Positions 1 to 12,700 of a stretch of DNA of 64,000 nucleotides are shown one piece after another. The stretch spans positions 711,416-775,415 of the forward strand of contig RSEF01000002.1 of NCBI GenBank assembly GCA_003993805.1, in the 5' to 3' direction. The notes under the pieces are model-generated. The model did no database searches, was not told the DNA's origin, and saw nothing but the letters and a program-made list of their open reading frames with translations. Source of the stretch: Himantopus leucocephalus. Taxonomy: Eukaryota; Chordata; Aves; Charadriiformes; Recurvirostridae. A program made the translations under genes and the position numbers. The stretch's first letter is position 1; each line of letters starts with the position of its first letter.

Positions 1-641
1 ACCTCTTCTTCTTCCCTTCCTCTGAGAAGCTATTTTTGTTTATCCCTTACCAAGTCAAATCAGCCATTTACACATGTGCCAAAAGTTGGCTAACAGTCCC
101 CGTGACATGAACCCCTAATACAGCCTGCAGAGCTCACCACTGCTGTAAGACAGATACTATTATTTAAAGTGCACATGATCGTCTTTCAGTAACACTGAAA
201 ACAAGTCTGCCAAACTGCTCCAAGAGATTTTTCTGCCATACATTTTCCATATTTGCACCTACTGCAGAGCACTGTTCTGCAACCATGCGTGCACAAAACA
301 CATCTGGAGTATGAGATTCTCTTAGCTTTGCCTTATAGCAATTTAGCAAGACACCATGGCCTCTCAATAAAATGTTATAGTCAAACAGTTCAAATGATTC
401 TTGAATGCCAGGGGACTCATAACACTACCTGTGAAACTCTGCTTCTATCACCTCAACAACTGTGTCAGGCGCTGGATCACATCCTAAGTGGGAATGCACG
501 TGGCCGATTCATCCCTGTGAAGCACATCCAACCGAGACGTCCCTGTCTCACAACATTACTGTCTTTGACGTGACACCAAACCCACATAAAGGTACACAAT
601 GAGTATATATGCCATGTGATACTTTACTCCTGGGCTAGTAC
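1..641 (-). other. SMARCD3: SMARCD3 intron 10 (5' part)
   Basis: This non-coding stretch begins with the exon 10 donor (GTACTA on the minus strand, at 641). The next coding exon of the family is not present in it. I see no recognisable repeat or RNA gene here. Confidence 0.8.
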
Positions 642-777
642 CTTGTTGTCCAATGCTGTAATCTCCTGTTGGTTAGCTGTTGAGAGAAGAAAACTACTCA
701 TCTGTCCCTTTAATGGGTCTTCAACTTCTACGTCTATGTCATAACAAGCCGTCTTCTTCTGATCGTTGGGGTCAACA
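642..777 (-). CDS. SMARCD3: SMARCD3 exon 10 (residues 348-393)
   Basis: The exon starts after a TAG acceptor with the third base of a split serine codon and then encodes [20 protein letters not shown] followed by [20 protein letters not shown] and ALDNK. It ends in phase 0 at a GTACTA donor. In the SMARCD family this region follows the SWIB domain and leads into the C-terminal helical part. The residues match the SMARCD3 type (VEVEDPLKG) rather than SMARCD1, which as I recall has VEVDDTLKT. It is the last coding exon inside the window. Confidence 0.96.
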
Positions 778-3700
778 CTATGGAGAGCGTAACAGAAGAT
801 CATGAGAACTGCCATAATGAATCAGAATAAATATCCATCCAGCCCAGAATATGCTCTTCGATAAAGCCTGTTGCAGATGCTGTGAGAAGAGTTTAAGAAC
901 TGTTAAGAACTATGTTTATATATTTGTATATCCTAGTATATCCTCTCATCTTTCATCACTCAGAATTCAGAGACTTTTGAGCTGGATGTTTTGTCCAGAC
1001 CATCAACTTTAATAGCTACTAATGGACACAGTCTTCATTAAATTGTCTAACATCTTCCTGAGACCTGTTATAACTCTGGTGTCCAAAGCAGTTCCCAGTG
1101 GTAAATACAATACTGGTATGGTCTCTGCTCACCTGCATCTTTTTTCCGACAGGGTAAGTAGAACTGTACACTACCGTTCTGGATGTGAACACATAATGAC
1201 ATTTTATTTGGTTCTTGGATCCTTCTCTAATAATTCCTAGTACTGTAACTGTTTTGGCAGCTATGCAGCACTGTAATGATTCCCAGCTACTTCTTAAGAG
1301 GTAGCAGTGAGTGTGGGGAACACCACTTTGTTTGTAACGTTGCCTGCTTAATTCTTCAAAGAATATGGCCAGTCATGCCTTCCTGTACAGAAGCTATATT
1401 GACTCTTCCCCAGTATATCACACGTCTGTTAACCCCATTTTCTACTACAGTTAGTGCCAATTGGCTTCCAATACCCAGGACTGGTCCTGGTATGGTTTTG
1501 GCATCACATTTGCTATTTACTACCCCTCTGGTACTGAAGGAGATTTCAGTAATAGGTAGCACATTGTATAGAATCATAGAATCATTTAGCTTGGAAAAGA
1601 CCCTTAAGATGATCATCCAGTCCAACCATAAACCTGACACTGCCAAGTCCACCACTAAACCACGTCCCTAAGTGCCACGTCCACGCGTCTTTTAAATACC
1701 TCCAGGGATGGTGACTTGACCACTTCCCCGGGCAGACTGTTCCAATGCTTGATAAACCTTTGGGTTAAGGAATTTTTCCTAATAGCCTATCTAAACCTCC
1801 CCTGGTGCAAATTGAGTGTGTTTCCTCTCATCCTATCATTTGTTACTTGGTAAAAAGGACCGACCCCCCCCTCGCTACACCCTCCTTCCAGGGAGCTGTA
1901 GAGANNNNNNNNNNNNNNNNNNNNNNNNNNNNNNNNNNNNNNNNNNNNNNNNNNNNNNNNNNNNNNNNNNNNNNNNNNNNNNNNNNNNNNNNNNNNNNNN
2001 NNNNACTGAACACAGCACTTGAGGTGGGGCCTCACCAGTGCTGAGTATAAAGGGACATTAGTTGGCAGTTAAGCAATTTCATGAGTCCTGCATGAAAAAA
2101 ACATTTACCACACCTCATTTAGTGTGTGTTAAATTTATTTCTATTTGATACCTTGGTGTGATAAAGTTTTTCAGATACACTCTTTCCACCTGCCCTCCAA
2201 AACCCATACTGCACAGGTATGGGACCTTCCCTAATCTCTAAAATTAACATTGAATAAAAGAATGAATTTTTATTTTCTTACCTGACTTTAAGCAGCTTAT
2301 TGTCTTCTAAGAACATTTTTTTAAAACCTTATTAATTTCTCAGTTTCAATAATAGGCTTCCTACTTCCAAATATTTCAACCAATCTGACTATTTTCTCTT
2401 TCATCTTTAACAGCATTCTTCATTGGCTTGTCCTATCCTCAATTTATATTTATTTTGTTGGGGTTTAGACTTAACATTTACTTTATCTTTAAACTAAAGG
2501 TTCTTAGCAAAAAAACAGTTTTTCAGCCCACTAGTTGGCAAATACTGGGCAGGTATCACAGTGGGAGTCTGTTATAGAGCACCCAACCAGGATGAAGAGG
2601 CAGATGAAATATTCTACAAGCAGCCGGGAGAAGTCTCACAATCGCTAGCCCTTGTTCTGTGGGAGACTTCAACTTACCAGATATCTGCTGGGAGTACAAT
2701 ACAGCACAGAGGAAACAGTCTAGGAGGTTCCTGGAGTGTGTGGAAGAGACCTTCCTGACACAGCTGGTGATGGAGCCAACTAGGGAAGGCACCCTGCTGG
2801 ACCTGTTGTTTGTGAACAGAGAAGGACTTGTGGGGGATGTGACGGTTGGAGGTCATCTTGGGCACAGTGATCATGGAGTTTTCAATTCTCAGAGAAGCAA
2901 GGAGGAGGGTCAGCAGAACTGTCACCCTGGACTTCCAGATGTCAGACTTTGGCCTGTTTAGAAGACTGGTTGACAGAGTCCCTTGGGAGGCAGTTCTGAA
3001 GGACAAACAGGTCCAGGAAGGCTGGACATTCTTCAAGAAGGAAAACTTAAAGGCACAGGAGCAGGCCATCTCCATGTGCCGTAAGATGAGCTGGTGGGGA
3101 AGAAGACTGGCCTGGTGGAACAGAGAGCTCTGGCTGGAACTTGGGGGGGAAAAAAGAGAGTTTATGACCTTTGGAAGAAGGGGTGGGCAACACAGGAGGA
3201 CTACAAGGAGGTTGTGAGGTTATGTACGGAGAAAATTAGAAGGACCAAAGCTCAACTAGAACTTAGTCTGGCTACTGCTGTAAAAGACAATGAAAATGTC
3301 TCTAAGAAATATAATAGCAACAAAAGGAGGGCTAAGGAGAACCTCCATCCTTTATGGGATGCGGGGGGAAACACAGTGACACAAGATGAGGTATGTGATG
3401 CCTTCTTTGCCTCAGTCTTTAGTAGTAAGAACAGCTGTTCTCCGGGTACCCAGTGCCCTGAGCTGGAAGACAGGGACAGGGAGCAGAATGGAGCCCCCGT
3501 AATCCAAGGGGAAATGGTGAGCAACCTGCTACACAACTGAGACACACACAAGTCTGTGGAGCTGGATGGGATCCACCTCAGGGTGCTGAGGGAGCTGGAG
3601 GGAGTGCTCACTAAGCCACTTTCCATCACTGATCAGCAGTCCTGGCTAACTGGGGAGGTCCTGGTTGACTGGAGGCTGGCAAATGTGACACACATCCACA

Positions 3701-6700
3701 AGAAGGGCTGGAAGGAGGATCCAGGGAACTACAGGCCTGTCAGTCTGAGCAGATCATCCTACGTGCCATCACACAGCACATACAGGACAACCAGGCAATC
3801 AGGCCAAGTCAGTATGGCTTTATGAAAGGCAGGTCCTGCTTGACTAACCTGGTCTCCTTCTATGATACGGTGACCCGCTTAGTGGACGAGGGAAAGGCTG
3901 TAGATGTTGTTTACCTGGACTTCAGTAAAGCCTTTGACACCATTTCGCAGAGCATTCTCCTGGAGAAACTGGCTGCTCATGGCTTGGACAGGTGTACTCT
4001 TCACTGGGTCAAGAACTGGCTGGATGGCTGGGCCCAAAAAGTGATGGTGAATGGAGACAAACCCAGCTGGGGCCTGTCACCCGGTTCCCCAGGGCTCGCT
4101 ACTGGAGCCAGTTCTGTTTCATATCTTTGTGCCCAGGTGGCCAAGAAGGCCAACAGCATCCTGGCCTGTATCACAAACAGTGTGGCCAGCAGGGCCGGGG
4201 CAGTGATGGTCCCTCTGTACTCAGCACTGGTGAGGCCCCACCTCGAGTGCTGTGTTCAGTTTTGGGCCCCTCACGACAAGAAAGATGCTGAGGTGAAGAT
4301 TGTTTTTTTTTTTAAAATCACTATGGTAGTCAAAAGGTGGAAATCAAGAGCTAACCTGTTTGCAACAGGAGAATGTTGGAGAGCTGTGCTTTGTAGTCTA
4401 TTTGTGTAACATTAATGGTGTGGGAGATGGCTTACTTCCTCACAGAAATGGGAATTCCCACAGACGTTTTCTCTTTATGCCTCTGATTTCAGGTGTGTCA
4501 GCTGCAACAAGGAGTGCAACTCAAGTCAGGCTCCAGCCCCGGCTTGAGCTCAAGTAAGAAGATTTGAATTCTATGACTTTTAAATTCTGTGCATTTGCTA
4601 ACACAGAGATCAGAAACTATTACACGCTCCATAGTTTTTAATTGCGTTCTGCATTCTTTTTGAGTCTACTTAATATTTAAAATATTTACCAAGATTAGAG
4701 GCTTTCTGTTCATCTCTATTTCATTTCCACTTCAACCCCATTGCATTTTTTGCTTTCTTTTTCAAAAAGGGGTGGTGGTGGTGGTGGTATCTGAAGAGTG
4801 GTTCTAAAATACTATTATTTCTAGAATGAGTTTAGAATACTTCACATTTAGAGTATGTGCACAGAGACTATAAACTAGAATGAGTAATTGTGATCTAGTT
4901 GACCTTCTTGTAAGAGACAGGCCTGAGGATTTATCAGAATTGGAAGCGCGTATATTTAAAATCAGTAGTGGTGAAAAATTCCCTGTAGCAGTGTGCTCGT
5001 TTTGGCTGGGATAGAGTTAATTTTCTTCATAGTAGCTGGTATGGGGCTACGGTTTGGATTTGCGCTGAAAACAGCTGATAACACTGGGATGTTTTTGTTA
5101 TTGCCGAGCAGCGCTTACACAGAGTCGAGACCTTTTCTGCTCCTCACCCCACCCTGCCAGCCATGGGCAGGGGGGGCACAAGGAGCTGGGAGGGGACACA
5201 GCCGGGACAGCTGACCCGATGGACCACAGGGACATTCCATACCATAGGACGTCATGCTCAGCAATAAACTAGGGGGGGCGGGTGCTGCTCGCTGGGCATC
5301 AGTTGGTTGGTGGTGAGCAACTGTTTTCATTTGCATTGCTTGTCCTTCTTGGGTTTTATTTCTCTCTCTTTTTTATTTTCCTTTTAATTACTATTATTAG
5401 TAGTACTACTACTATTATTATTACATTTTATTTCAGTTATTAAACTGTTTTTATCTCAACACATGACTTTTCTCGCTTTTACTGTTCTGATTCTCCTCCT
5501 CCATGCCGCTCGGGGGGAGCGAGCAGGCGCGTGGCGGTGCGCTGTGATGAGCTGCCAGCTGGGCTTAAACCACTACGAGCAATTGGCAAATTGTTTCGGT
5601 GGCCGACTGCATTCACTGTTAAAAATGGCATGCAGGGGGGCAGGGCAGAGGGTCTGCGAGAGTGTTTAAAGCTCAGCTGGACTAGGACCAAAGCGCCCTG
5701 ATATAATTTGAACCTGCTTTGAGCTGGGAGGGGGGAGCTCAAGATGCCCGCTGGCGATCCCTTCTACTGTATATTATTCTGTGATAAATTCCTTTAAATT
5801 TAGTGCCAGACTTCCAGATTTATTTTAGCTTAGCTTGAGACTGTAAAAACTACTACTGAAAAAGTATTCCCTATTCTCAGGAAATTAACACTTCCCCTTT
5901 CCACGGCACGATGTCAGGGCAGAGCAATGCCGTCTGGTGCTGTGTGCTGCACACAGTGTATCAGAGAACGCTGCCGTACACAAGGCCCTGCTCTTTAGCT
6001 CATATCCAACAGAAACATGCTGCCTCCAGAACCTCTTTGCCATCTCTCTCCCCCTGGAAACACAACCATCAGTTCTTTGTCATTTTTCTCCAAGGCCCCT
6101 AAATATGGAAAGTGCTGGAAGTGCCCTAGATAGCTGAAAGTTGTATTTCATCTACTACGCCAGAAATACATCTGTTTTGACAAGGATGCCAGAGGCTCAG
6201 TATCTTGGCCGCAATGGCCTTCTCTGAATCTAGGCAGTCTTTATTGTAAATCCCTTGAGATCTCTGACCAGTTGGCATTCTTAGAATAAGACTAACACCC
6301 AAACAGCTGACCCAGTCCCAACAAAGCATGCACGGACTGGCCGCTGTATTTGAAACTGTAATACCGTTGTACATTTTACATAATAACTCAGTGATTAGAA
6401 TGATTGCCCATGGGGTACAAATCTTACTTCAATTCCTTTTTTCCCCCCTCTAAGTGAATTCAAACTCTCATTCCTCTCCCCTTAGGAAAGAAACCTGACC
6501 AACTCTCTCAATGGTATTCTAGTAGCGATAACAATGATAAGAAGTGGTTTTGCATATTCCTAGAGAATTGGTGCCAATCTATTGAAAATACTCCAGAATT
6601 ACGTAGACCAGAATGACACAGAGAAAAACACACAACAAAGTCCAAGGTACTCACCTGAAGTGAGTGACTGGATTCTGGTCCCTGCGACTGCAGCTGTTTC

Positions 6701-9700
6701 TCTATTTTATATAGTGAGTGTTTTGCACACGACAGTGCTGCGCTGACTGACCAGCTTACCTGATGATATGGTTTATCACTATTGGGTCTGGTGGCAGCAG
6801 CAGGTTAGTGAGTCTCTGAGGAATTTCGGAAAACTTTAGCCGTGGACAGTCAAAGATCTGGAATACAATAAAGCATGTTATCCTTGTCCAAAACCTAACT
6901 TGCAATTAAATGAGACAGTAAGAAATCAACAGTTCAAAAGTAAGGTGATTTTGAAAGCTGTAATTCTGGCTCCTTGCACAGAATAAATTTTTCATCACTT
7001 CTGTCCCTGTGAATTGCTGCTGTACTTACAATCTGGGCTAGTCGACAGAGGCATCAGATGATAACAATTTCAGGCATCCCACTTTTGGTTTAGCGGCTGA
7101 AGGGCACAGGCCACTTTAATGGGACATCAGGATCCACTGTACCAGTGACGGGAAAGAAGCGAACAGTTCCTCTCTCACTAAGGGTTTGCAGCAGCATATC
7201 ATAAAGAAAGCATTTATTTTTTTTTTTTTTTACCAGAGGAAATGTAAAAACAGTTTGCTTTTTTTTCCCAAGGCATGTTTCCTGCAATATTTTGTGCTAC
7301 AGAAAAATACAACAAAACATTTTTGGATTTTAAAACCTTTTGCTTTTTTTTTTTTAAGATTAAGGGAAACAAAGTCAACATGGTTTTATTTATTTTTAAC
7401 CAAAACCTAAACAGCCTCTTGGAAGGGACCCACTCTTTTCCACTCAACATCTCATGGTTACCTTTTCTTTACTATGGTCCAGAAGCTAAATACGTACTGA
7501 ATTCAGAAAAAAAAAAAAGAAAAGGATCAAAATCTGTAGGTTTTGGAAATTTTCTGTGAGTAACTGCAGGGCATTGCCATGAATCTAGAACCATTCCTTA
7601 GACCTGGAGTTTTCAGAAATATAATTACTACAGCCTTTTTTCTTCCTACTGGGACTTTTAATGCTCTGAACAGGTGAATAGGCTTTTCTCTAAAGATATT
7701 CCATTTAAACTGACAGAGTATCTTCTGAAATCCGTGATTTTCTGGAGTGAGGGAATTTGGTAGCAGAAATACCTAGAAGCCAGCTCTGGCTTTTAAAATA
7801 CCTTTGGACCTTTTTTCTTACTTTTGCTTGTAACAGGGTGGATTTCAAACCTCCCAGTTGAGGTAAACAGTGTTTAGAAACAGAAAAGGATCCTTCTTCA
7901 TCAACTCTAAAATCTGTCTAATTTGCTAGACTTACCTGCATCCAGGAATTCAGCCAGCTAGTTTCTAAAGAGCAAGGAAGTAACCAAATCTACCGAGTCT
8001 GCAACTCACTCTTACAGTTCTGAATTCTGACACTTGATTGAACTGACCGTGGAATTCCTACTCAAAATCTCTGCAAACCAAGCTCCATCCAATCTGCTGT
8101 CACCACTGGCTCAACACTAATGTCAAACTCCTAACGTGGATGCCCGAGAGACAAGAGCTTTAACAAGGGAAAAGGGAGCAAGGGCACACAATAGTGAGAG
8201 ATGGGGTGAGAGACTGGGAACTAAGGCTAGATGGAATTTCCCTGAAGCTTCTCACAGTCCTACTTAACTGCAGTTAACGGTCTAAACTTATAACCACTGG
8301 CTCTGAAAGCTTATATGGCTATAGTCATTCCGGTGTGTGAGGTAACTCATTCAATGATAATTTTTTAGCCCGTACTGTATTGTGTCATTAGATATAACCA
8401 CAAGCACGCCAGCACAGGATTAAGAAAAGCTGGCATACCAAGTGAGGAGACTGGTATGCTAGAATGCTAGAGAGGCTGATGTGTTATGTACTGCTTCCCT
8501 AAGCGATCTGCGCACTTCCAGCCATGATCACGATTTTTTTCCAGGAGTTACATCCCCAAAACTATATAGTCTACAGAAATATCATCAGACTGGAAGGCAT
8601 TCCTAACCCGATTCCGTTACCCTCCATATCTCAATCTTCGAGTCTTAGGGTGAAAAACAAAAAAAACTCATCATGAAATGTTTCTTTTGATTTAATGACG
8701 TTCATCTTCCTAAGTACTAACATCAGTTTTGAAAGCAAGATTAGCTACTTGAACAATTTTGCCGGAGCCTTAAGGAAAACAGTAACACTCAAATCAATCC
8801 CATTTATGATTTAAACCTATGCAAGCACTGCATTTTTATGAAACCATTCCAGATTAGCTAGCTCTTGCAGGGAGTGAGGTTCAGTCTCCTAGAAAAGGAA
8901 TCCATTACTTCTCAACTCTCATCTGCCTAATCGCAGGATGGGAAGACAATTATCAGGTCTGATGGTATTCCTGAAGAGTTCTAACACAAGGGAGACCTAT
9001 GAGTTAAGAAGCCTCTGATGAGATAAACAAAGAGAAGGTGGTTCCAGCTAGCTCTTATTCTAGCAAAGTTCTTAAGCTGAAAATTAAAATAAATAAAAGT
9101 GAGAAGGCCCTCCTGCTTACCATAAGTAAGGTATGAACTACTGTACTGGATCAGACAAAGGATCTACCACACTATCCTGCCCTTGACAGTGGCCAAAAGC
9201 GAATACTAAAGGAAAAATGTAAGAACAGTAGAAACATATACTGCTCGTTCCCCAAAAAAACTCTCCCAATCTCCACAGCTTTGAAATTACCTTGCATTTA
9301 TAACAGCCCAAGATTTTTTTTTTTCGTTGGTTTGTGACTTTTGGAACCTATATATATCACAGAACCATAGAATGGTTAGAGTTGGAAGGGACCTTAAAGA
9401 TCATCTAGTTCCAACACCACCTCCCACTAGACCAGGTTGCTCAAACCCGGCCTTGAACACTTCCAGGGATGTGGCATCCTCAGCATCCACCACTTCTCTG
9501 GGCAACCTGCTTCCAATGTCTCACCACCCTCAGAGTAAAGAATTTCTTCCTAATATCTAATCTAAATCTTCCCTCTTTCAGCATAAAACCGTTCCCCCTC
9601 GTCCTATCGCTACACTCCCTGATTAAGAGTCCCTCCTCAGCTTTCCTGTAGGTCCCTTGAATACTTTCAAAACATCATGCAGAACATTGAGGGTATTTTA

Positions 9701-12700
9701 TAATCTGAAGCAGATTTAGGAAAAAATAGCTTTTCTAATTATATCTTCCATGTCTTCTGCCCTTCATAAACAAGGAAAGAGAAGGGAAGAGAACAGGTCT
9801 ACATATGAACTGGCAATCAGAATCAGCAGATTGTTTCATGTTTCTTAGTACAAAATGATACATCAAGGCGGAAAAACAGTAAAACAATACAGTGAAACAA
9901 TTAGAGAAAGTCCTCCTGGAAACAACTTATGTGGGAGCACTGAATGTGTCAAACACCAGATGCGTTTTTTTGGCAACACTAGCACACGGGGAGGGAGCTT
10001 ATTATATTAGTTGTAGTGACTGTTGAAAGTCATTCAGTACTGAAGATACTGCAAATGATTGAGAGAAGATTAAAATCAGTCATTTTCATCCATCCAAAAT
10101 TTGCAGATGGATATTACAGTTTGCCTCTAAAGAGCTACTGTGTCCAAAAAGGAGTTACCTGCTGGAAGTACTTGTCGCAGTTAATGTATTCCTTATCATG
10201 GGAGTCCTGCAGCTTATTTGTTTTGATGTACTGCCAGAGAGCCTGGATGATGGCTGATCGGGTCTGTGTGTGTATCCCCAGCAAACGGGCTAATCGCGGG
10301 TCCAGTTTAAACTGTGGAGGCTGCGGCAGAAAGAGAGGGAGGTAGGGATGGCAATAGAGACAAAAGCAGACAGATACATGGGCATGAAGTTTCAGCTGTA
10401 ATTCTCGGGGGACTCTGTTCCTCAGGCGAAACACCCCATTCAATAGCAGAAGCAGAGATTGCACAAATACAAGTTGCTCAGACGTGTACCACTGTTGGTG
10501 CTCTGGGAGAACTACGTCTAGGGTTTGAAATGAAACCCTATATATATATTCTCCTGACCTCCGTGATACAACTCTTCAACTACTCTGTTCTGCATCTCTA
10601 GCAATATACATTTCTGGGATACCTTGGAATTTGATGCCTCATCAAGTGTCTACCCATACTTAAGTTTAATATTTGCCACATTACTAGGCAAGGGTTACTC
10701 TGTCGGGTGCGAGGTCACCCAAAGCTAGCTTTATAACAAATCAAGACTTAAGGATAAGAGAGCATCTATTTTAAAGCATAAATTTATAATAACGATGAGC
10801 ATAACAAACATCATTATATTGTCTTAACAGTAAAGATTCTCACTGGGTATATCAGCATTTCAGTTAGCTCATACGCTCCCTAAAATTAATAAATTTTTCT
10901 CTCCGTTAACATAAAATGGAGTGTCTTTATTCTGGATAGATGATATTTGTATGGAGGGAAAGAGAAAGGCACAGAATGAGTTCTTAAAGTTATACAATCA
11001 AAATACATCTGAGACTGAACTGCCACTGAAAAGGGAGATCCCATCTCCTCTCAGCAGTGCATTCCTATCAATTTCCTTCAGAGAGCAACATTTCTTTCAG
11101 GGATGGTTTCAGTCAGATTAATGAACTCCACAACTGCAAATCTCCATCGTTCATGCCAAGAGAATGGAGACTGTGGCAGTGCACACTCACAACTGAAATG
11201 AAAGTGGTTTTTTGGAGCAGCTCAGCCTTACAACAGCTTAAAACAGTTTGAAACTGTGCCCAGGAACCTCTTTTATATTCTATCCCAAAGCGGAATAACC
11301 TAATTTTGCCTATTGGTTTTTTTTTTTTTGTTTCCTGTGACTGGGATCAGGGAACTGATTTGGAAGTAAGTTTTGTTTCAAATGGATCCATTCCCTGACT
11401 TGTTTGTCTTCAGCCCACAAATACTACTCGTACAATAGAACTAATACTGGGAAAGGAGAGGAAGCAGGAACGCCTAACAAGGTCCGAGAGTAATGGCCAA
11501 TCTAACCCTCGCAGGGCAATGTTGTCTTACGCCAGATTAGGGTGACAATGTAACCAAAACTTAACAAACCAGAAAAGTTGTGTAGTCTGCTCTCAAATGA
11601 AGGCAGCCACAGCTAGTTCAGGTACCACTAGCAAAAGCCACTCCTTTGAATTTCTGTGCAGGACCACACACATAACTCGTGCAAATTATCTGATTATTCT
11701 CTAAGAAGCCTGAGCTGGAAATCCGTATTCTTTCTGCAGGCAGGCAATAAAAATACAAATTATCATAGTGCCAAGAAAAAAATATTTTCCTAGATCATAA
11801 CAGAAACTTACTTAATGTGCCCCCTTTACATTTCAAATAATCTCTCAGTTTGGTATCATTCTAACCAAAACGGACTATGTGACAGGATGCTCTGTTGCGC
11901 TGTGTCCCAATGTCTGTATTTTCCAAGCCAAAAGCAGTGCACTGACCTGGTAGTCCAGCATGAGGAGCAGTGTGCACCGCACGCTGACATCACCGGGTCT
12001 TTTCACCTGGAAGCCGTCTGTCTCCTGGGTTGTGGGAGTTCTGTGCCACTGCCAAAGGAAAAAACAAGTATGACAGTCAGTCTTTTCTTCACTGATGTGC
12101 ACTGAGGTGCCTCTTGCACAGTACGCCATGCAAGAATAAGACAAGTACAAACCTTCTGAAGATCTTGCAATTTAAAAAAANAAAAAAAAAAAAAAAACCC
12201 AACCACAACAACCTCCCCCAAATAATTTCTTGCACTGCCCTTACAATTCAGCTTTGGTGCACAATCTGTTCTGCTGTTAGCATGCTTTACCTGTTAGGAA
12301 AAACGCGCACTATTTTTTCATCATTTCATACATTCTGTTCTAAGATGTGCACTACATCACTACTACATCTATGTTTTTAGCCTATATAGATTCTGTTAGT
12401 AAACATTCTTAAAAATAATGGAATTTTGAAAACTTTGAAAATACCTTAAATGAAGTAATGAAGGCAAGGAAACTTAAACAAGGCAGACAAGGGGCACACA
12501 GCTGTTTATCTGTGCTAGTGTCAGGGTTGTATGCAAAGGTGCACGACCTTCTTACCTCCACAAGATGGTTGTCAGGTCCATACAGGTCTTTGTCCAGTTC
12601 AATAACCAAACTCTTAAAAAATGATGAAAACTTCCGTTTCTGTTTGCTGAGCTGTACAATCAGAAGAAACAGAAATGTTTAAGGCTGTGTATATTAGCTT

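Larger units (their letters stand above)
778..6759 (-). other. SMARCD3: SMARCD3 intron 9
   Basis: This intron of about 6 kb contains a minus-strand CR1 tail with an assembly gap, a long plus-strand CR1 copy, and a solo avian LTR, each annotated separately. The remainder (about 778-1,567, 2,062-2,540, 4,300-4,990 and 5,582-6,759) shows no feature I can name, apart from a short GGT microsatellite near 4,770-4,790. Confidence 0.85.
6858..10158 (-). other. SMARCD3: SMARCD3 intron 8
   Basis: This 3.3-kb intron holds homopolymer T tracts around 7,209-7,231 and 7,347-7,357, an ancient CR1-like tail at 9,119-9,250, and a CR1 tail at 9,352-9,675. Between 7,560 and 9,110 I see nothing identifiable. 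Confidence 0.85.
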
